From Gibbula magus (Eukaryota; Mollusca; Gastropoda; Trochida; Trochidae), in NCBI GenBank assembly GCA_936450465.1, contig OW388304.1, forward strand, positions 6,082,700-6,146,699: a stretch of DNA of 64,000 nt, written 5' to 3'. The position numbers and the translations under genes are program-made. The notes beneath the pieces were generated by a model. That model was not told the origin of the DNA. It saw nothing but the letters and a program-made list of their open reading frames with translations, and ran no database searches. Below are positions 23,591 through 35,749 of the stretch, one piece after another. Numbering within the stretch: the first letter of the stretch is position 1; each line of letters begins with the position of its first letter.

Positions 23591-23944
23591 CATCAATATC
23601 GATATCAACGTACTTGAATACATGATGCAATGAATAATCTCTTTGTTATATGCATTGTTATTTTGTTACATTGTGAAATTTAAAGTACCTTTTTACACCC
23701 CACCTCTCGTTTATAACCCTCCTATTAAGATTTCCATTTTAATGATTTTAAACGAGATCCGCATTTATTTACTCTAATGTACCTGAAGAGTTGCGATTAA
23801 TTGAACAATTTCTTCCTCCTATGCATTTTCTAACATTCTACTTGTAGTTATTGCATAACGCCACCTTCGGTTTAGGTATATCATGGGTTCGAATTTACGT
23901 TTCTTCTCTATGCATGATTTGTTTGAAATCACTCCCTTCCCTGC

Positions 23945-24130
23945 TTAAGATAAGATAAGATAAGATAGATAAGATAATACTTTATTACCCGAAGGGGAAT
24001 TTTGTGTACACCAAGAGTTAAGTACATAGAGAAGACAACATAAATGACATGGACAACAACAGTGATATATTAATATACATAGCTGGCAACAAAGGAGATA
24101 ACATATAAAATAAATATGCGAAGAAAAAAG
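23945..24130 (-). mobile_element. 3'-tail fragment of a non-LTR retroposon
   Basis: On the minus strand, sequence ending 'attccccttcgggtaataaa' is followed by a (TCTTA)n-like tail (plus strand 'taagataagataagataaga'). A hairpin 'cccgaagggg' just before a microsatellite tail is a common LINE/SINE 3'-end design. No coding part is attached. Family not determined. Confidence 0.5.
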
Positions 24131-24439
24131 TATTCAACATTTGTTTAAAGGTGATATACTGGCTGGGATAACAGAGTACTTACTTCTGTTAATATACATT
24201 GTCTCTTTTCTATATATTATGTACTTTCCGATTGTGCCTCCCTTTAATTTGTATTTGCCAATGATTGTCCATAGTATTTTAAGACAGATGTCATTTAACA
24301 GTGAATATTTAGATATGCTGAATGTAATAAAGAAACACCAGTTAAAGTCTTCTTCAACACAGCACTAATACTATTCCTAGGACATCTACATTCTAGTCTC
24401 CACCTTCGCTTTACTTCTTATTTATTGACATTTCTTAAC

Positions 24440-24830
24440 TACATGTGTGATTGGCATGATTTGTATGCCCCCGAATCGGAGTCCGGAGATTTACTGTTTT
24501 TCACCTGTCTGTCTGTCTGTCAGTCTGCAATCATATCCGTTTTGTTTTTTTCGAAATACTTCATGCGTGTCCATAATTTTGTAATGGTTAGTGATTGGCC
24601 TTTGATACAGGGAAGCGACTGTGAGTGTGTTCAGGACAGTTTGAAACTTGACATATACATCCATTGTGATCTTTCAGATGAGGTCATAATATTTACCTTG
24701 TGACCTTGACCTTTGCACAGGTTGCTTGCTCAAAACATTTTGATACAAATGTTGAATGTGAATATCATGCCCAGGCACAGTTTGTCGACTTGTTTTTAAA
24801 CTGAAATGTGCAGTAAACACGTGCTGTATA
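24440..24830. repeat. Probable interspersed repeat with 'ctgtctgtctgtctgt' tract
   Basis: 'gcccccgaatcggagtccgg' followed by a CTGT run resembles an interspersed family I associate with mollusc genomes. A reverse-oriented relative ('gacggacagacagacagggc') lies at about 44,890. Assignment rests on memory of this sequence type. Confidence 0.35.
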
Positions 24831-25030
24831 GGATATTGACTGCAGTACACAACTCTTAATCAAATTATCCGTATATCAATGCGCGCATTAACATTGTTTT
24901 ATATTTTTACATTTTATTTTGGTAGCATTAACTCTTGCTTACATTTGGAAGGCTGTGTGCAAGTCTTTCATAGATGGTACACTGATTGACTGTGAAATGA
25001 GAGACGTTTTACTGGAAGAGACTTTGAAAG

Positions 25031-26570
25031 GCATTTAGAAGTTAGTGTACAATTATAAGCATTTAGAAGTTAGTGTACAAGTATAAGCATTTAGAAGTTA
25101 GTGTACAATTATAAGCATTTAGAAGTTAGTGTACAAGTATAAGCATTTAAAAGTTAGTGTACAAGTATAAGCATTTAGAAGTTAGTGTACAAGTATAAGC
25201 ATTTAGAAGTTGGTGTACAAGTATAAGCATTTAGAAGTTAGTGTACAAGTATAAGCATTTAGAAGTTAGTGTACAAGTATAAGCATTTAGAAGTTAGTGT
25301 ACACATATAAGCATTTAGAAGTTAGTGTACAAGTATAAGCATTTAGAAGTTAGTGTACAAGTATAAGCATTTAGAAGTTAGTGTACACATATAAGCATTT
25401 AGAAGTTAGTGTACAAGTATAAGCATTTAGAAGTTAGTGTACAAGTATAAGCATTTAGAAGTTAGTGTACACATATAAGCATTTAGAAGTTAGTGTACAA
25501 GTATAAGCATTTAGAAGTTAGTGTAGAAGTATAAGCATTTAGAAGTTAGTGTACACATATAAGCATTTAGAAGTTAGTGTACAAGTATAAGCATTTAGAA
25601 GTTAGTGTACAAGTATAAGCATTTAGAAGTTAGTGTACAAGTATAAGCATTTAGAAGTTAGTGTACAAGTATAAGCATTTAGAAGTTAGTGTACAAGTAT
25701 AAGCATTTAGAAGTTAGTGTACAAGTATAAGCATTTAGAAGTTAGTGTACACATATAAGCATTTAGAAGTTAGTGTACAAGTATAAGCATTTAGAAGTTA
25801 GTGTACACATATAAGCATTTAGAAGTTAGTGTACAAGTATAAGCATTTAGAAGTTAGTGTACAAGTATAAGCATTTAGAAGTTAGTGTACACATATAAGC
25901 ATTTAGAAGTTAGTGTACAAGTATAAGCATTTAGAAGTTAGTGTACAAGTATAAGCATTTAGAAGTTAGTGTACAAGTATAAGCATTTAGAAGTTAGTGT
26001 ACAAGTATAAGCATTTAGAAGTTAGTGTACAAGTATAAGCATTTAGAAGTTAGTGTACACATATAAGCATTTAGAAGTTAGTGTACACATATAAGCATTT
26101 AGAAGTTAGTGTACAAGTATAAGCATTTAGAAGTTAGTGTACACATATAAGCATTAAGAAGTTAGTGTACAAGTATAAGCATTTAGAAGTTAGTGTACAA
26201 GTATAAGCATTTAGAAGTTAGTGTAGAAGTATAAGCATTTAGAAGTTAGTGTACAAGTATAAGCATTTAGAAGTTAGTGTACAAGTATAAGCATTTAGAA
26301 GTTAGTGTACAAGTATAAGCATTTAGAAGTTAGTGTACAAGTATAAGCATTTAGAAGTTAGTGTACAAGTATAAGCATTTAGAAGTTAGTGTACAAGTAT
26401 AAGCATTTAGAAGTTAGTGTACAAGTATAAGCATTTAGAAGTTAGTGTACAAGTATAAGCATTTAGAAGTTAGTGTACAAGTATAAGCATTTAGAAGTTA
26501 GTGTACAAGTATAAGCATTTAGAAGTTAGTGTACAAGTATAAGCATTTAGAAGTTAGTGTACAAGTATAA
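25031..26570. repeat. 28-base minisatellite, 55 copies with no indels
   Basis: The unit is 'gcatttagaagttagtgtac' plus eight bases ending in 'ataa'. From 25,031 to 26,570 every unit is exactly 28 bases (55 x 28). Variation is almost confined to the four bases after GTAC: 'aagt' (the majority), 'acat' (units 10, 13, 16, 19, 26, 28, 31, 37, 38, 40), 'aatt' (units 1, 3), plus a 'gtag' variant (units 18, 43). Units 10-19 show a period-three order, and units 44-55 are a homogeneous block, as expected of recent expansion by unequal exchange or slippage. Not coding. Confidence 0.97.
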
Positions 26571-27045
26571 GCCAGCTGTTATGGTTAACAACTTCTTCTT
26601 CATCGAGGAAATAACCCTAAAATGCTAGCTGAAGCACTGTTTCCAAACCGATGCGGATATTATTAATATGAATTGGCTTATTCATACATAAATATAAAAT
26701 GTACATGCATTGTTAGGTTTTTGTTATGTGGCCACTATAAAAGAAGCTGAGGATTTACATAGACTCTACACGGATTCAAATATACGTTATTTATCCGAAA
26801 TCACGTACAAACATTAAGTAACCAAGTGCCGTATTGTGTGGCATTGTGTATTTATAATTCATAAAGAATCAATAGATCCTAAATGGTTTTATAGTGTAAT
26901 ATACTCTATAATGGTCATATAGTCCTTGGTAGTGTCTAAAGCACGAAATGTCATAACTATTTGTTCTTTTTTAATATTGAAAGTTTGTTTTCAACTTTTC
27001 ATAAACATTGCAGGATGATTATCTTGATCAAAGACATCGGACCTC
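26571..27045. other. Spacer between two minisatellites, no feature seen
   Basis: AT-rich, no repeat and no coding frame. Confidence 0.45.
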
Positions 27046-28300
27046 ACGGAGTAGCTGCGTCAAAATACCAAGACGCCATAATGTATCTACGCCATGACAC
27101 CAAGACGCCATAATGTATCTACGCCACAACACCAAGACGCCATAATGTATCTACGCCACTCCACCAAGACGCCATTATGTATCTACGACACAACACCAAG
27201 ACGCCATAATGTATCTATGCCACAACACCAAGACGCCATAATGTATCTATGCCACTCCACCAAGACGCCATGATGTATCTACGCCACAACACCAAGACGC
27301 CATTATGTATCTACGCCACAACACCAAGACGCCATAATGTATCTACGCCACTCCACCAAGACGCCATTATGTATCTACGGCACAACACCAAGACGCCATA
27401 ATGTATCTACGGCACAACACCAAGACGCCATAATGTATCTATGCCACAACACCAAGACGCCATAATGTATCTACGCCACAACACCAAGACGCCATTATGT
27501 ATCTACGCCACAACACCAAGACGCCATTATGTATCTACGCCACAACACCAAGACGCCATAATGTATCTACGCCACTCCACCAAGACGACATTATGTATCT
27601 ACGGCACAACACCAAGACGCCATAATGTATCTACGCCACAACACCAAGACGCCATAATGTATCTACGCCACAACACCAAGACGCCATAATGTATCTATGC
27701 CACTCCACCAAGACGCCATAATGTATCTACGCCACTAAACCAAATCGCCATGATGTATCAACGCCACAACAACAAGACGCCATGATGTATGTACGCCACA
27801 ACACCAAGACGCCATGATGTATCTACGCCACAACACCAATACGCCATGATGTATCTACGCCACAACACCAAGACGCCATGATGTATTTACTCAAACACAC
27901 CAATACATCACGTTGTACCTTCGCCAAAGCAACTTTACATCACGATGTATCAACGCCAAAATACGGAGTAGCTGCGTCAAAATACCAAGACGCCATAATG
28001 TATCTACGCCATGACACCAAGACTTCATGATATATTTACGCCACAACACCAATACGTAACGATGTACCTACGCCAAAACACCTTTACGCCACACTGTACC
28101 TACATGTACGCCAAAGCACCAAGAAGTCACAATGTACCTTCACACATAAAACACCAATACGCCAGACGTATCTACGCCATATATTGGAGACCAGGCGCTT
28201 ATTGCTGGAAATACGGAACTTACATGCACCTTAGCACCAATATGCCCTGATGTTCCTACGTCAAAACATCATGTTGTGCCTACGTCAAAACATGAGACAT
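27046..28300. repeat. 32-base minisatellite, about 26 good copies plus a decayed right flank
   Basis: The unit is 'acgccataatgtatctacgc' plus 'cacaacaccaag'; the main variant has 'cactccaccaag'. Spacing is 32 bases from 27,073 to about 27,890, then copies decay. A 61-base block starting 'acggagtagctgcgtcaaaa' occurs at both 27,046-27,106 and 27,963-28,023, so the left boundary of the array was itself copied to the right. An 82-codon frame at 27,441 is an artefact of the array. Confidence 0.95.
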
Positions 28301-28439
28301 TAACCTGTACTTATATCACATCGCTAACACTTTTTATACGCTACTATTGTGCAAAAACTGTGTTCACATAATTTTAAACTGGACAGGTCCTAAGGTGTAA
28401 CAATGCAAGCACTGGTGATGAAGTTTTCCTACATTACAA

Positions 28440-29050
28440 CGAGACATTACGTCTTCTTCCTTCACCCAAACTAGATTTATCATCTATTATCAACATAAAA
28501 CTAGAAATATCATCTATTTCCTACATCCAAACTAGATATATCACCTCATCTATTTTCCACATCCAAAACAGATATATCATCTATTTTCCACACCCAAAAC
28601 AGATATATCATATATTTACTACACCAAAAGTATATATATACCAACTATTTTCCACACCAAAAATAGACAAATCGTCTATTTTCGACACCAAAACTAAATA
28701 TATCATCTATTTTCGACACCAAAATTAGATATATATCATCTATTTTCGACACCAAAACTAAATATATCATCTATTTCCTACACCAAAACTAAATATATCA
28801 TCTATTTTCGACACCAAAATTAGATATATATCATATAGTTTCCTTACCAAAACTAGATACATCATCTATTTCCTCCACCCACACTAGATATATCACCTTA
28901 TCTTTTTTCCACACCAAAACTAGGTATATCATCTATTTCGTACACCAAAAGTAGATATATCATCTATTTTACACATCAAAACTTAATATATCATCCCTTC
29001 CTACACCAAAACAAGATATATCATAATCATTTCCTACGCAAAACTAGATA
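28440..29050. repeat. ~26-base minisatellite, left part
   Basis: Units of the type 'accaaaactagatatatcat' plus 'ctatttt' repeat with 24-29-base spacing and many substitutions. The array is interrupted at 29,050 by the mariner insertion and resumes at 30,318. Confidence 0.88.
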
Positions 29051-30317
29051 CGAGGGGCGTTCAATAAGTGTTGCAAGCGGGGCATTGGTGTTTACATAAA
29101 CAGTGTCAACTTATAGCAGGTGTTACTATAGTCAAAACATAACATTGACACATGTCAAAACAATTTCTAGACATAACAATTATTTAGATATAATAGCTGC
29201 GCTGACCTAGGGGTCTCCATAATCATGGATTCTCTCAAACATGAACAACGCGCTGTGATCAAGTTCCTTACTGAAGAGGGATGCAAAGCTACAGAAATAC
29301 ATAATCGTATGTGTAATGTGATGGGTAAGGATGCTCCTAACTTTTCAACAGTTTGTCGCTGGTCTCTTCAGTTCAAGCGGGGCAGGGAGTCCTTAGACGA
29401 TGACCCACGGTCAGGCAGGCCATCTGAAGTCACCCGACCGGAAGTTATTGCCGCTATCGAAAGACGAATTTTAGCTGACCGCCGTGTTAAAGTTTCTGAA
29501 CTGTCTTTGGAAGTGTTGAAAAAATAATTCATGACCATCTTGGTATGTCCAAGGTATCTGCAAGATGGGTACCCAGAAACCTCACAGCACAAGATCGCCA
29601 GAAAAGAACCGAAAGTTGCATGGAGCTCCTGGGTCGGTTTAATGCGGATGAAGCCAGGTTTTTGTCTCGTCTGGTGACAAGGGACGAAACCTGGATCCAC
29701 CACTGGGACCCGGAAACTAAACTGGAATCCAAACAATGGAAGCACCCGCCTCCCCTGAAGTTTCGCACTCAACCATCAGCTGGCAAGGTTATGGCGACAA
29801 TCTTTTGGGATGCAAAAGGCATATTATTAATTGATTAATGCCAACCAAAACTACAATGAATGGTCAATATTATGCCAACCTAATGCAAGAATTGCGAAAG
29901 ACAATTCGACAGAAACGCCGTGGAAAGTTGACACGTGGTGTTCTGATTTTGCATGACAACGCTCCAGTCCACAAGTCAAGAGTTGCACAGGCCGCTATAC
30001 GTGATTGTGGATTCGAACAGCTTAACCACCCACCCTACAGCCCAGACCTAGCCCCCAGTGACTACTTCCTGTTCAGAAACCTGAAATCCGCCCTACGTGG
30101 AAGGCACTTCCGGGATGACGAAGACGTCAAAGCTGTCACAGAGGCTTGGTTAGGGGGGAAAACGGAAGACTTCTACAAAAGCGGCATCAAAAGTCTTAAA
30201 GAGAAATGGAATAAGTGTATTGAGGTGAAGGGTAACTATATTGAAAAATAAAAGTAAAAATTTGACTACGCGAGTTGGTTTTATATTGAAGTTGCAACAC
30301 TTATTGAACGCCCCTCG
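29051..30317 (+). mobile_element. mariner-type DNA transposon, 1267 bases, full length
   Basis: Perfect 26-base terminal inverted repeats (29,051-29,076 and 30,292-30,317) start 'cgaggggcgttcaataagtg'. TA lies on both sides (29,049-29,050 and 30,318-30,319), the target duplication of Tc1/mariner elements. Length and the single transposase gene fit mariner. Intact termini suggest a fairly recent insertion, and it landed inside the ~26-base minisatellite, whose units can be rejoined across the TA. Confidence 0.97.
29225..30251 (+). pseudogene. mariner transposase, broken by two frameshifts
   Basis: The protein is readable in three consecutive frames: 29,225-29,527, about 29,500-29,840 and 29,838-30,251. 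Part 1 holds the N-terminal helix-turn-helix DNA-binding region, including 'DDDPRSGRPS'. Part 2 holds the linker motif WVPRNLT (29,566-29,586) and TRDETWIHHWDPE with the first catalytic Asp (29,683-29,685). Part 3 holds LILHDNAPVH with the second Asp (29,955-29,957) and HPPYSPDLAPSDYFLF with the third Asp (30,060-30,062). There are 34 residues between the second and third Asp, so DD34D, the mariner signature. The first break (about 29,500-29,515) looks like a small deletion before the GSVEKIIHDHLG segment; the second (about 29,835) is a one-base loss. All three catalytic residues remain, but this copy cannot make a full transposase. Confidence 0.95.
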
Positions 30318-30600
30318 TATATCGTCTATTTTTCACATCAAAACATGATATATCATCTTTTTCCTTCAAGATTATGTATTTCCCACACCAAACCAGTTAT
30401 CATATTGTTTACACACGAAGCATCTTGTTTTTACACCAAAACTCGAGTATCATTTTGTTTTTAGATCAAAACTCAAAGCATATATTCCCCCTAACACACA
30501 AACTGGCAGTATCATCTTGTTCTTACGCCAAAACCGGAGGTGACATCCTTTACTATACCAAAACTAGAAGTGACATCCTTTACTATCATGGTGTCCTAAT
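30318..30600. repeat. ~26-base minisatellite, right part
   Basis: Continuation of the array at 28,440-29,050 after the mariner insertion, with more decayed units toward 30,600. Confidence 0.8.
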
Positions 30601-31130
30601 TAAGACTCTTCCCTGAGTGTTTAGGTATCGTTACATTTTTGTATTGATTCATAAGTGTTATTTAGCCATTGGTTACTCTTGTTTAATTACACTTTCGTAA
30701 GAGCACCTTATTTCAGGATGAACAACGTGCTACAGCGCCTTTAAAAATGAGGACGGTTTGTCTTAATGTATTGGGTAATACAACATAGCAATGTCACTAT
30801 CTTCTATTTAGCAATGAGCTCATATACAAATGTATGAGTGTTCGTTGTATTGATATTCTGTTATATGGCAGACAAAATATACCCAAAAAGAAATAGGAGT
30901 CCAGAGACTAATAAAAGATGTGTACATATTTACTGGTGTTTTGCTATTGTATGTGGGTCAGCTTCCAATTGAACGTGTAAAATATAGTAATTATCTGGTT
31001 TGCTGTAAAAGGGAATCTCCTGTGTCAGAATACTATCCTCTTAAATCACTACATTATAATTAATACCGACACCGCCTTAACGATCTTTAGGAATCTCATA
31101 CTTGGGTCACTATGAAATTATCATCCCAAA
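30601..31130. other. AT-rich DNA, no feature seen
   Basis: No repeat unit or coding frame that I can support. Confidence 0.4.
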
Positions 31131-31960
31131 ATTTGATTGCTTAATCAGGCGGTCAGTCGCCGACTCTTAAAATCTGCGGCTTTCAACTGACCATAAGTGA
31201 CTTAATTTAATCCCCTGCATTCCAATTACAAACAAATCTTTAAATTTAATTTTCCCTGCATCGCACGGAGGGTCAATTAGTTTGTTCGGCGCACGTGTAA
31301 TATTTACAACGCAAGGCCTAAGGAATCCTATTAAATCTCATCGCCCGATAGATAGCAACATGCACGTGCATTGCGTGTGCAGGGGACACCCCAAAAGGCA
31401 GCAGTGTGACGTCACGTCATGAGAGACAGCTAAATATTTAGGAACTGCGTTCAGACTGTCGCTTGTGTTTGCCGAAGGACGTGAAATCTAATCACGGGTT
31501 ATGACGGTCGAGGTATGACAGTCTTATCCTGTTATGGCGCGTACACGCTTCCATACTGTCATCGCGACTGAGCTTGTCGCTATAAAAATGACAACCTTGT
31601 CAAAACGGGGATGAACCGACGAGATATAATTAATTACCTGTAAACAGTTGCACGCGTCACGAGACACGTGCGATAAATCATCTGAATAAGGCCGCGGCCG
31701 GACATCAGAGACTTGCGGGCCTTGTTGTGTCACAGACGTATGCAAAGATTTGACTTCATATCCGCAATGGGCGGAACCCGTGAAAGGGCGATGACAAACG
31801 GAAGTGATGGCGGGAGAAGACTGTCCGATGGCTAGTCAACCTCTGTTATATCTTGGCAACCCAGATCAGACAAGAGCGGAAACTGGCAGGCCCCTATACC
31901 CTGGATTTCTTCTTCAATGCCTATCTTGAATGGCCACTTACGCCATTGTTTCCAGCATGA
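31130..31960. other. GC-balanced island, possible conserved noncoding/regulatory block
   Basis: About 800 non-repetitive bases clearly richer in GC and CpG than the flanks. Visible words include TAATCCCC (31,208-31,215, OTX/bicoid type), CAATTAG (homeodomain type), GCACGTG and overlapping CRE words 'tgacgtcacgtca' near 31,408. No coding frame is recognisable. These words are short and frequent, so function is inference. Confidence 0.3.
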
Positions 31961-32224
31961 TTCACAAACAGACCATAAGGGTAATATTGTGACCCGTTAC
32001 ACGGCCAGAGAGCAAGACGTCCAGCACGAGGAGCACAATCAGAGATTATCACAAGGACCATGCCAGCACAAGTAGGCTTTTATTGCTGACAAGTGCTGGA
32101 GATGGTCCCGATTTACTCTTTGTCGTAATACTCCCGGACTTTTATTGTTCGTTTGTTTATGTACTAAAACACTGGCTATCGGTCGTTTTTAATCAAAGTG
32201 TTGCGTTTTATTGTTAGCTCCGAA

Positions 32225-32345
32225 ATGACCCAGATGATTTCAAGTGATACCAGTTTTACGATCGGTGGAAAAAGAATCGGGATTCGAACCTCTTCCTCAT
32301 CACAGCCAAGCCAGTGGCTAACACCACTTAACGCCGGTGTTTTCC
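32225..32345 (-). mobile_element. Possible tRNA-derived SINE fragment
   Basis: On the minus strand a B box GGTTCGAATCC (32,280-32,290) follows an A-box-like 'ttagccactgg' (about 32,311-32,322) at tRNA-like spacing. No cloverleaf with good acceptor pairing was found, and the ends are not defined, so a tRNA gene is unlikely. Confidence 0.4.
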
Positions 32346-32844
32346 CATTATGAAGAAATACGCCTTCCAGCTTTTTGTTTCGGGTTTTTATTATACCCGT
32401 AGCCTTCTTTCATGCCATAGCGTTCTACTTATGATGCCAACAGTTACCGCAAATGGTCAGTAGTTACGAAGACCTTTCATTATAGTGTTTCTTATTGAAT
32501 ATTGTTACACAGATTTATATCAAAGGATATGATACACCACCACTCCTGGTAATATAAACTGTCTACATTACTCGATGTGAGATAAGCATGATATTGGCAA
32601 GAAAAGACACGTCCTATAAATTAAGTTTCTCAATCGAAAAACTTTAATATATATGTTTACAAAATGAACGTTGAAAATTGATAATTTCTGAGGGTACTTA
32701 CTCTATATATTTATAAATGGATTAATTCACTGTACTATTTCCTTAAATGACTACAGCTGCATCCCAAAAGTGTGTTCACCCACGTGTGTACCTCAGTGCA
32801 AATAACGTTTAAGTTGGCTTTCATTGTGAAAAGCATTCTAGAAG

Positions 32845-34709
32845 TTGGTGTGAAGAAGAAGACAAGGATTTTTATGGATGATCAACTTCTTTATTACCAA
32901 TAGCGACATTTCGGTATAGATAACGGATCTATAACGAAACGTCGCTATTGTTAATAAAGAAGTTGATTATCCATAAAAATCCTTGTCTTATTTTTCATTG
33001 TGACGTCAGTAAGATTACATCAACGACAATGACACAGGATCATTCTGTATCCTTGTGTATAATAATCATTCTCAAACTAACCAAGTTAGTGTCATGTTAG
33101 TAGTCAGATTTCGAAATTTGGTTACATTCTTTAGATGGAAGGGGTCCAAAATCAAATTTAAAATTCAAATTTCCTTATTTTTAAAATAAAAGTTTCCATG
33201 ACGATTAAATGCGAGAAACGCTATCACAAATACATTGGATGGGATTAGGAGAACATATATTCTCAATGTTTGACACAGTTGATCACTTAATTGATATTTT
33301 ACAAAAGAAAAGAAACACTGTACTTTTGGAAAGTTTGACCCCTGGTCACTTCAAAGAGCTGTTAAAATCGTTAGGTTGACTTTGAGGTAAAAAGTTAGAG
33401 TATGTTATGGAACATTCAATTGTGTTCCCGGAAGCGTTAATTCAAAATGATCGGGTTAGTTTTCGAGTTGATACGATGCTCCAAAGACATCCCGAATGGT
33501 ATTTATATTTACATGTTATTTTCACTAAAATACACACGTAGATGAACAAACTTTCGGAATGCCGCCGTCTCGGCTATTGTAGCCTGTTTCCTCATATTTT
33601 TTCCGTATTCATTTTTTCCTAATTCATTGAATGCTTTATATGTGATTTTCTGGAAATAAAAACACTGTTTAAATCATAGGGGAAAATTAATGCCATCTGA
33701 ACCAAACCGCCTCTCAAGTGAGGTGGTGGCGAACTTCCGATCTAGAACTGAAGCCTTCAAATGACTATTTCCTGATTTCATATTAGTGTTGTCTACTTAC
33801 CAAGCGAGACCATAGATAGTTCATCTAACTGATTGATTGAAGAAATTGCTTAACACACACCATATGATTTTGGAAAAGATAAGGATATTTTATTGATGAT
33901 CAACTTCTTCGTTATATAATGCCGACGTTTCGGTATGTTGGAGTATATCGGAGAGACGATACAAGAGCAGGTTATATACGGGATTCGTACACAGGGTGGT
34001 AACAATGACATGAAAGGTTGAAAGAAAATTATGATGACAAGGAAGCGATATGCCTTTTGAGATGCATTTTCGAATGATACAACTTGAAAGAAATGTTTAT
34101 ATGGATTGTAATTCTTTATGTATGATATGCGACGTTTCGACACATATTCTTGTGTAAATATCTCAATTTAAATAATATGTGGTAAAAAGTCATAACTTTA
34201 AAAATTAACAATAGCATAATAATGTCAAGAAGCGAAATCAGAATGGCCTAGACGGCGGCATTCCGAAAGTTTGTGTCACACATTGAGAATATATGTTCTC
34301 TTAATCACATCCAATGTACTTGTGATAGCGTTTCTCGCATTTAATCGTCATGGAAACTTTTATTTTAAAAATAAGGAAATTTGAATTTTAAATTTGAATT
34401 AAATTTTGGACCCCTTCCATCTAATGAATTTAACCAAATTTCGAAATCTGCACCACTAACACGACACTACCTTGGTTAGTTTGACAATGATTATTATACA
34501 CAAGGATATAGGATGATTCTGTGTCATTGTCGTTGATGTAATCTTATTGACGTCACAATGAAAAATAAGACAAGGATTTTTATGATAATCAACTTCTTTA
34601 TTAACAATAGCGACGTTTCGTTATAGATCCGTTATCTATACCGAATGTCGCTATTGGTAATAAAGAAGTTGATCATCCATAAAAATCCTTGTCTTCTTCT
34701 TCACACCAA
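32845..34709. mobile_element. 1.9-kb composite element with ~435-base inverted repeats and palindromic ends
   Basis: The left arm 32,845-33,277 is the reverse complement of the right arm 34,272-34,709 with few differences. The outer ~135 bases of each arm (32,858-32,993 and 34,566-34,698) are themselves near-perfect palindromes carrying 'gatcaacttctttatta' and 'acgaaacgtcgctattg'. A further inverted pair (33,547-33,570 and 34,250-34,273) shows that 269 bases (33,278-33,546) were inserted into the left side or lost from the right. The interior (33,870-34,150) holds another member of the same palindromic family. It has no transposase. The structure recalls foldback elements, but could also come from two adjacent inverted insertions. 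Confidence 0.8.
34236..34411. repeat. Copy A of a 176-base direct duplication
   Basis: Nearly identical to 34,731-34,906 (one or two differences seen). It lies in the right arm of the composite element. Confidence 0.9.
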
Positions 34710-34730
34710 CCATTATAATGTAAAGTAGCT

Positions 34731-34906
34731 AAATCAGAATGGCCTAGACGGCGGCATTCCGAAAGTTTGTGTCACACATTGAGAATATATGTTCTCTTAA
34801 TCACATCCAATGTACTTGTGATAGCGTTTCTCTCATTTAATCGTCATGGAAACTTTTATTTTAAAAATAAGGAAATTTGAATTTTAAATTTGAATTAAAT
34901 TTTGGA
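34731..34906. repeat. Copy B of a 176-base direct duplication
   Basis: Starts 'aaatcagaatggcctagacg' like copy A and stops at 'ttttggaccc'. It lies 21 bases outside the right end of the composite element, so it probably arose with, or from, that element. Confidence 0.9.
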
Positions 34907-35745
34907 CCCAACTTTTAGTTGTTTACAGTGCATTTAACTTACAACTATTTAAAATGACAAAATGTAAAATTGTATAATAAGAAAGAGTGCTGAACGTTAG
35001 TTACTATCACTGTTATTTAACAAACAGAATTGCATATTTTGTATTTTACTTAACTTATTTTATTTTGCGATTACGACATGGCTCAAAAGTTTTACAAACC
35101 ATTGTAACATTAGAAAACTTGCGCCTATGACGAGTTGAGCTGCACATTGGCGATGTTTAAATGTGTAATTTATGTAAAATAATTCACGTGCTATACGAGC
35201 AGTCGAGTACTCATTGTCCTCTAGCATGTAGGATATGAAATGACTTTATAAAAAAAATATCTTCTATACAAAAGACACTCACTGGTCTTGAAAATAATTT
35301 GCGGAAAATAATTCACCGTAAAAGCATTCCATCATCAAATAATATTTGAGACGAAATACGAATATCAAAACAAGTCCACAAAACGTTGATTGAAAACACT
35401 TTTTCTTCTGAAATAATTTTCAACAGAAGCGTAAGATGAAATTAGTGATATGTGAAATTTCGCAATGTTCTGGCAAAAACGATTTGCTTAAGAGATAATT
35501 TTTGATAATGTGGAATTATTGTAAAATTTTAGTGAACGGTGTTGAGGAATATGCTTAACGACGCCCCTCATGGAAGAAGACAGGCAGAAACAGACCGGAA
35601 GTCCTCATAATGTAATCGTTTTTAATTTTACTAAACTCATCTCTTAATATATCCTCAACAACATGATATAATCACATTAAAAGGAAATCAAGTTAATTCC
35701 ATTACATAACATCAAAGAATACATATGAATGAATGTTTTCCAGTG
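34907..35745. other. AT-rich DNA, no feature seen
   Basis: No coding frame or repeat that I can support. Confidence 0.4.
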
Positions 35746-35749
35746 GAGG

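Noticed and set aside
27441..27689. 82-codon frame with repeated Pro-Gln-His-Gln-Asp-Ala units
   Set aside because: Artefact of the 32-base minisatellite; a 32-base period shifts frame each unit.
25031..30600. CRISPR-like regular direct repeats
   Set aside because: There are no unique spacers between repeats, no cas genes, and the DNA is clearly eukaryotic; these are tandem minisatellites.
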